Assembly: GCA_900543815.1 (NCBI GenBank)
Contig: UQST01000046.1
Span: 1-20,056, forward strand
Length of the DNA stretch: 20,056 nucleotides
Direction of reading: 5' to 3'
Source: an uncultured Prevotellaceae bacterium
GTDB taxonomy: Bacteria; Bacteroidota; Bacteroidia; Bacteroidales; Bacteroidaceae
Shown: positions 16,204-20,056 of the stretch, piece after piece
Layout: the number at the start of each line of letters is the position of its first letter
How positions within the stretch are numbered: the first letter of the stretch is position 1
Notes under the pieces: model-generated
Seen by the model: the letters and a program-made list of their open reading frames with translations, nothing else
The model's database searches: none
What the model was told of the DNA's origin: nothing
Made by a program: the position numbers and the translations under genes

Positions 16204-16211
16204 TACCTTTG
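16204..16211 (+). promoter_or_regulatory. -7 box TACCTTTG of tRNA-Thr
   Basis: This is a perfect TAnnTTTG match ending 11 nt before the tRNA, so the second tRNA can be transcribed on its own. No -33 TTTG is seen. Confidence 0.55.
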
Positions 16212-16222
16212 CCGTCGGTTTC

Positions 16223-16295
<73 letters not shown>

Positions 16296-16304
16296 CAAGA
16301 CAAG

Positions 16305-16332
16305 AAAAGAGAGGAACATTCCTCTCTTTTTT
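16305..16332 (+). terminator. Intrinsic terminator after the tRNA genes
   Basis: AAAAGAGAGGAA (16305-16316) pairs with TTCCTCTCTTTT (16319-16330) around a very short loop, and the 3' arm runs into a T tract. Confidence 0.8.
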
Positions 16333-16371
16333 CGTTTATCATGCTGAGCACTGCAAAAATTTGGCTCGAAA

Positions 16372-16389
16372 AAGTATCCTTGGATACTT
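16372..16389 (-). terminator. Possible terminator of the restriction-modification operon
   Basis: On the minus strand the AAGTATCC/GGATACTT stem is followed by TTT, continuing the two stem T residues. It is the distal unit of the 22-bp array and lies about 80 nt after the methyltransferase stop. The stem is AT-rich with a 2-nt gap, so the call is weak. Confidence 0.4.
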
Positions 16390-16453
16390 GGCAATGTATC
16401 CAAGGATAAATCGCAAAGTATCCAACGATACTTTGCAAAGTAACCTTGCTTCG
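16374..16453. repeat. 22-bp-period array of palindromic boxes
   Basis: GTATCC begins at 16374, 16396 and 16418, exactly 22 bp apart, and GTAACC begins at 16440, the same step on. The first three units each form a dyad: GTATCC-TT-GGATAC, TATCC-AA-GGATA, and GCAAAGTATC-CAAC-GATACTTTGC (16413-16436, 10-bp arms). The fourth unit has lost its right half. The array lies between the tRNA terminator and the methyltransferase stop. Confidence 0.8.
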
Positions 16454-16471
16454 TTTTTTCGGCCTTTCCAC

Positions 16472-18181
16472 CTAAGTTTCATCTTCGTGTACCGCCAATG
16501 CCTCTGCTACATTATCCTGAGCAGTGTAGCTGAAGAGATTGGGGAAGATGAGTTGTTTGGCATGAGTGGGCAGTGTGCTTTCCTCAATAGGGCTCGAATC
16601 GGGATGTCCCAAATCATGCAACTGTCCCCAATAATATGCCAGGCAGACTCTCCGGTCCGTGAATTTCTCCCTGAAGAAGCTGTCCAGCAGGAGGATGATT
16701 TCATCTTCGATACCCTGACACAGCAACCTTTGCGAAGCTGCACTGACGAGCTGGGCCTCTTCCTCTGTGAGCAGTCTCAAATCCACAGCCTTCCCTTTAT
16801 TCAGGTCATTGGGTTCAAACTTCACCAGTCCGTTGCCGTACTGACGTGAGTTGTCCATGAAGATTTCCTTGGACACGTTTGTTACCAGATAGCCAAACAG
16901 CACGTCGATATCCACCACACCCGCATCATACACACAGTGGAATGTGGTCAGATTGGACACTCCAGCTATGTTTCTCACAAAGCGCAGCCCCTTTCTGTTG
17001 AACACCGACACCCAGATGGGAGAAGGCTTTCGGTTCTCTATTGCATACCAAGGCTTTCGGCTGGCTGTCAGATACCTTTTGTCGGCTCCTGTCTCTTCAC
17101 CCAAGGATATATACTCCCTCACATGTTCATCCGCCCCGTCGGCACATCCATTGAACAGATACACAGCCTTGTCTGAATGTGAAAGCCGTTGGAAATCATC
17201 ATCCATGAAAAAGAGCCCATGAACATCAGTCGAATGACAGACACAGCGCATCAGACAGCGCTCGGGAATTCCATACAACTCCTTCTTGGACTCCCTGAAA
17301 GTGAAATAGTCATTTGCTCCTGTGGCAATCCCGCGAGACACTTTGGCAAAAGTGCTGAACGGCACCAGATGACGATAGCCCGCAGAACGTGCTCCCTCAT
17401 AATACTGCTTCCACTTCGTCTCCGGCTTCAGCTGGTCTGCCGCCCACGCGGAATAATCTGCCAGGGAAGCCTGCAGTTGGCCCACATCACTGACGTGGGA
17501 GAAGCGTACTTCGCTGAGACTGCCGTCCTTGTGGCACAAAAGGATACAAGCGGTCGTCAGAGCGTCATCAAAAGCACACTGAGTAAAATCCACTACCACC
17601 ACATGCCTCAGCACGCCACTCCGCAGCAAAGCACGCTTCACCTCCACCCCATAATCCGAATTCAGAAACTCGGAGGGAACTATATATGCCATCCTGCCTC
17701 CATCCCGCAATTGGCTAATGGATTTGAGCAGGAAGAGTGTGTATAGGTTGGTAAAGCCATTCAGACGTATGCCCAACTGCTCATTGACCAATGGCACAAG
17801 CGAAGCATTGTCATAATCATGGAACTTCAGGTAGGGTGGATTGCAAATGATGCCGTCATACTTGTCTTTCCACGAAGCCCGCAAGTAGTCCTCATTATAT
17901 AATAATACGTCGCTTCCAGCCTGCGCCACATTTTCTGCAGCATAATTATAGATGGTTTCGTCTGCTTCATAGCCCACTACCCTAACCTTAGGATTCTGCT
18001 TGAACAAGGAACGGCTGAAGGCTCCCAAGCCAAATGCAGGATCCAGAACATCCATCTTCTTCCTGCCATCCAGCACCCAACGGGCCATAAAATCCGCTAT
18101 AGCCTCAGGTGTAAAGAACTGTGCAAACCTCTTCCTGTGCTCAAGGCCAACCACTCCCACGTATTCCTTCTCGGTCATCAT
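16472..18181 (-). CDS. Type II N6-adenine DNA methyltransferase
   Basis: This 569-aa protein should methylate adenine in a specific DNA sequence using SAM. Motif X-like FFTP is at 22-25, the SAM-binding motif I appears as DPAFGLG at 47-53 (the usual form is DPACGSG), and catalytic motif IV is NPPY at 114-117, preceded by IIC. The order of motifs is that of gamma-class enzymes with a C-terminal target-recognition region, here from about residue 280. Two adjacent ATG codons (18181, 18178) are possible starts. The first overlaps the nuclease stop as ATGA, which implies translational coupling. As the modification partner it protects host DNA from the neighbouring nuclease. The target site is not readable from the sequence. 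Confidence 0.9.
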   Translation of the reverse strand: MMTEKEYVGVVGLEHRKRFAQFFTPEAIADFMARWVLDGRKKMDVLDPAFGLGAFSRSLFKQNPKVRVVGYEADETIYNYAAENVAQAGSDVLLYNEDYLRASWKDKYDGIICNPPYLKFHDYDNASLVPLVNEQLGIRLNGFTNLYTLFLLKSISQLRDGGRMAYIVPSEFLNSDYGVEVKRALLRSGVLRHVVVVDFTQCAFDDALTTACILLCHKDGSLSEVRFSHVSDVGQLQASLADYSAWAADQLKPETKWKQYYEGARSAGYRHLVPFSTFAKVSRGIATGANDYFTFRESKKELYGIPERCLMRCVCHSTDVHGLFFMDDDFQRLSHSDKAVYLFNGCADGADEHVREYISLGEETGADKRYLTASRKPWYAIENRKPSPIWVSVFNRKGLRFVRNIAGVSNLTTFHCVYDAGVVDIDVLFGYLVTNVSKEIFMDNSRQYGNGLVKFEPNDLNKGKAVDLRLLTEEEAQLVSAASQRLLCQGIEDEIILLLDSFFREKFTDRRVCLAYYWGQLHDLGHPDSSPIEESTLPTHAKQLIFPNLFSYTAQDNVAEALAVHEDET

Positions 18182-19269
18182 AGGTCACAAGAGAACAACG
18201 AATCGAAACTTTCTTTGTCAAGACAAGCCTCTCCTCCATCAAACTTCACATAAAAGAGCAAGCACCCCTTGTTCAGTTCCTTACGGACACTTCGGTGATT
18301 AGGCTCCACTACTTTCTCAGCCAGGCACACTCCGTCTTGTGAAGGGATTTTGATGGTTGTCTTATTCTGGTTCTTCGTATCCTGTTCGATGAAATACTTC
18401 TCGCCCTCCAAGTCGGGATTGGACACAAGTTCCAGTATGTGTTGGAAGGACATTCCATACATTTTATCAAAGAAAACCTGCACATAGAAATGCGGCACAT
18501 CGTACGTCATTATCCACTTCCTCACCACCTTCAAGTCCTCTACCTTCGGAGTTATAGACAGGGAATTACGTTTCTGAATAGCCTTCAGATACTTCTTCAG
18601 TTCCGACAGTTTGGCAGAAAGCTCCTGCAGGCGCTGCGAAGAGCGATACGAAACAGCCCTGAAGTCAATCGTCCTCACAGAATGCTCGTCCAACTGGCGT
18701 AGGATGCCGATAAGTTCAGGACGCTTTTGCTCAAGCAAGTCGAGATATTCATCCAACAACTCGTCCCTGAGTGCAATGGCTCCAGCAGTATTCTCACACA
18801 CAATCCGGTTCGCCTCCTCTGTGTATTTGTCAATGAGAAAAGCACTCGAACGAACCTCTATGCCCGCAATGGCCTTTGCCACATATTCTCCTATCTCGCA
18901 GCTATCCCTGTTGCTGATATCCTCACCCAAACTTTCGTCATAATCCTCGCGGCGGAAAAGCAACAGGTCTGGACGCTTTCCGATAGAGTCCAGTTCCGCC
19001 TGATAGTTGTTGAAGAATTCCTCAAAGCCAGCATCGCCTGCCACCAGGTCGTCAGACTTGCCATAGCGCACAGCTACAATGTTGTCAGAATTCTCATTGA
19101 TCGCTCGGAACAAGACATCTTCTGCCCAGTCACCCTGCTGCTTGTTGGTAATGAACTTCGAAGAAGCCTGGGTTGGCATAGAGGCTTTACTGCGTGGTTC
19201 GTCGAAATCGACCACTCCCGTATGGATATTACCACAGATGTTGTTTATTATGTCCTTATACTTAGTCAT
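18178..19269 (-). CDS. Putative type II restriction endonuclease, AccI-like
   Basis: This encodes 363 aa immediately upstream of the methyltransferase and overlapping it by 4 nt. I recognise a resemblance to AccI-type endonucleases, which cut at GTMKAC, but from memory only. A PD-(D/E)xK-like arrangement is visible: E50 in GDWAED, D101 in KRPDLLLF and the E138-x-R140 pair in GIEVRSSAFL, where arginine stands in the usual lysine position. The middle (about 150-240) is helical and charged, and the C-terminal part begins near VRKWIMTYDVPHFYVQVF. The genetic linkage makes a nuclease role likely even if the AccI assignment is wrong. No small controller protein gene accompanies the pair. ATG 19269 is the chosen start, 67 nt after a -7 box. 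Confidence 0.72.
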   Translation of the reverse strand: MTKYKDIINNICGNIHTGVVDFDEPRSKASMPTQASSKFITNKQQGDWAEDVLFRAINENSDNIVAVRYGKSDDLVAGDAGFEEFFNNYQAELDSIGKRPDLLLFRREDYDESLGEDISNRDSCEIGEYVAKAIAGIEVRSSAFLIDKYTEEANRIVCENTAGAIALRDELLDEYLDLLEQKRPELIGILRQLDEHSVRTIDFRAVSYRSSQRLQELSAKLSELKKYLKAIQKRNSLSITPKVEDLKVVRKWIMTYDVPHFYVQVFFDKMYGMSFQHILELVSNPDLEGEKYFIEQDTKNQNKTTIKIPSQDGVCLAEKVVEPNHRSVRKELNKGCLLFYVKFDGGEACLDKESFDSLFSCDL

Positions 19270-19335
19270 GTGTTGGTTTGGTTATCATTCCCTATACTGG
19301 CTCTGATACAACTACGGCTATTGCCATCTCAGTTG

Positions 19336-19343
19336 CAAAGATA
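19336..19343 (-). promoter_or_regulatory. -7 box TATCTTTG for the restriction-modification operon
   Basis: This is a perfect TAnnTTTG match on the minus strand, 66 nt before ATG 19269. No TTTG is seen at the -33 distance. Confidence 0.5.
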
Positions 19344-19510
19344 ATCAATTTGTGGCACTCTTCTGCCCTTTGCACCATATAATCCGCAAAACGAAACGTT
19401 TCGCCATTCCAGAACGAGCCGTCTATTTTCTTAAAACGAAGCGTACCGCTGGGGGTACTCCCCCACCCCAAAATATTTTCGACCGGCTTACGCCGGTATT
19501 CACATAATGC

Positions 19511-19549
19511 AAGAACGGAGTCCGGACACCATCCGAACCCCGTTCTTTT
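19511..19549. terminator. Hairpin terminator between edge gene and restriction-modification operon
   Basis: AAGAACGG (19511-19518) pairs with CCGTTCTT (19540-19547) and an inner CGGA/TCCG stem (19523-19526, 19532-19535) continues it. Plus-strand reading gives TTTTCGTTTT after the stem, but the gene needing termination is on the minus strand, 40 nt away, where the following sequence is less T-rich. Confidence 0.5.
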
Positions 19550-19586
19550 CGTTTTGTCGCTTCGCTCCCGCTTTGCGCGCTTCGCG

Positions 19587-20056
19587 TTACGCTACCTCGA
19601 CTATCGCCTTATACGCAGCCACGCTTTGCGCCATCACGATCTTGCCGCGGAAGGCCAGGCGCGAGCCGACAACCGAATACGCACCCGAAGCATCGTAATA
19701 CGCATTCGCATACGACACACCGCCAAGCGCGTACGCATTGAAGTACCCGCGATAGACCACACGGCCTGATGCCGAGCTGAACCAGTATTTGTCAGAATAG
19801 TAAGTGCTGCTCGATCCGCTCACGGCACCAACTGGCACAACGGCCATCCATTTGCCATGAGCCACTGCCGTTATCCAAGAGTCACCATTAGTCGTACCCT
19901 TCACCATCATAATCGTACCGTCCGGCATCCAGATGCGCCACTTGCCCACATTGCCACTCGTGTTCGGTAGGTCCACCCTGTCCATCATGTCATACTTGTG
20001 TCCGTAGATGTCCTCATAGCCCAGGCAGCAGATATTGTTCACCTGCGTCACCTTTG
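19587..20056 (-). CDS. C-terminal part of a phage- or surface-type protein, FGE/lectin-like end (partial)
   Basis: The reading frame is open to the window edge, so only the C-terminal ~156 residues are visible and the true start lies outside; the in-frame GTG at 20051 is probably internal. Visible features are LGYEDIYGHKYDMMDRV, which recalls the GYEDxWGN block of formylglycine-generating-enzyme/C-type-lectin folds, then WRIWMPDGTIMMVKG, and the end SVVGSRLAFRGKIVM. The stretch RGYFNAYALGGVSYANAY through SGAYSVVGSRLAFRG is unusually rich in Tyr, Ala, Ser, Asn and Gly. I recall similar endings in Bacteroidales prophage tail and surface proteins, some of which are diversified by retroelements; this is memory, not a search. 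Function is not assigned further. Confidence 0.6.
   Translation of the reverse strand, partial: KVTQVNNICCLGYEDIYGHKYDMMDRVDLPNTSGNVGKWRIWMPDGTIMMVKGTTNGDSWITAVAHGKWMAVVPVGAVSGSSSTYYSDKYWFSSASGRVVYRGYFNAYALGGVSYANAYYDASGAYSVVGSRLAFRGKIVMAQSVAAYKAIVEVA

Larger units (their letters stand above)
19270..19586. other. Intergenic region with several GC-rich hairpins
   Basis: This region holds the nuclease promoter at its left side, then TGGGGG-TACT-CCCCCA (19450-19465), ACCGGC-TTAC-GCCGGT (19482-19497) and the hairpin at 19511-19547. I see no gene. Confidence 0.55.

Noticed and set aside
16374..16453. CRISPR array
   Set aside because: The 22-bp period with only ~8 variable bases between boxes leaves no room for spacers, and there are no cas genes.

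Overview
The window looks like chromosomal DNA of a Bacteroidales bacterium, most likely of the Prevotella group. The supporting signs are several matches to the Bacteroidetes -7 promoter box (TAnnTTTG), two of them with a TTTG -33 box at 19-20 nt; a type III glutamine synthetase; the DapL route to diaminopimelate; and an agmatine deiminase of the form common in this phylum. The assignment rests on gene content and motifs; I ran no searches.

Layout. (1) 1-1157: a minus-strand chimeric remnant whose first ~25 residues look like an Abi_2/AbiF-type abortive-infection protein and whose remainder looks like the C-terminal end of a dGTP triphosphohydrolase. A structured leader RNA candidate precedes it. 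Divergently, on the plus strand, a -7 box is followed by a candidate multibranched RNA. (2) 1158-7697, plus strand: aguA-aguB (agmatine to putrescine), dapF-dapL (lysine and peptidoglycan precursor synthesis), then glnN (ammonium assimilation), ending in a tandem hairpin/terminator region. (3) 7876-8244, minus: a small four-helix membrane protein. (4) 8516-9493, plus: a GFO/IDH/MocA-type oxidoreductase, convergent with a secreted protein carrying an SH3-like C-terminus (9490-10821, minus); the two stop codons overlap. (5) 10822-11223: a long divergent intergenic region with nested inverted repeats, then clpB. (6) A MATE transporter, promoted from the end of clpB, followed by trmO. (7) tRNA-Gly(CCC) and tRNA-Thr(CGT), each with its own -7 box, then a terminator. 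(8) A 22-bp-period array of palindromic boxes, then a minus-strand type II restriction-modification operon (putative AccI-like nuclease plus N6-adenine methyltransferase overlapping by 4 nt). (9) At the right edge, the C-terminal part of a protein resembling phage or surface proteins with a lectin/FGE-like end, possibly a diversity-generating-retroelement target.

Most of the window is ordinary core metabolism and chaperone content. The accessory content is at both ends: the Abi/dGTPase scar on the left, and the restriction-modification unit beside tRNA genes plus the phage-like edge gene on the right. The observations I rate highest are the two structured RNA candidates in 687-1023, the Abi/dGTPase chimera, the 22-bp palindromic array and the possible variable protein at the edge.
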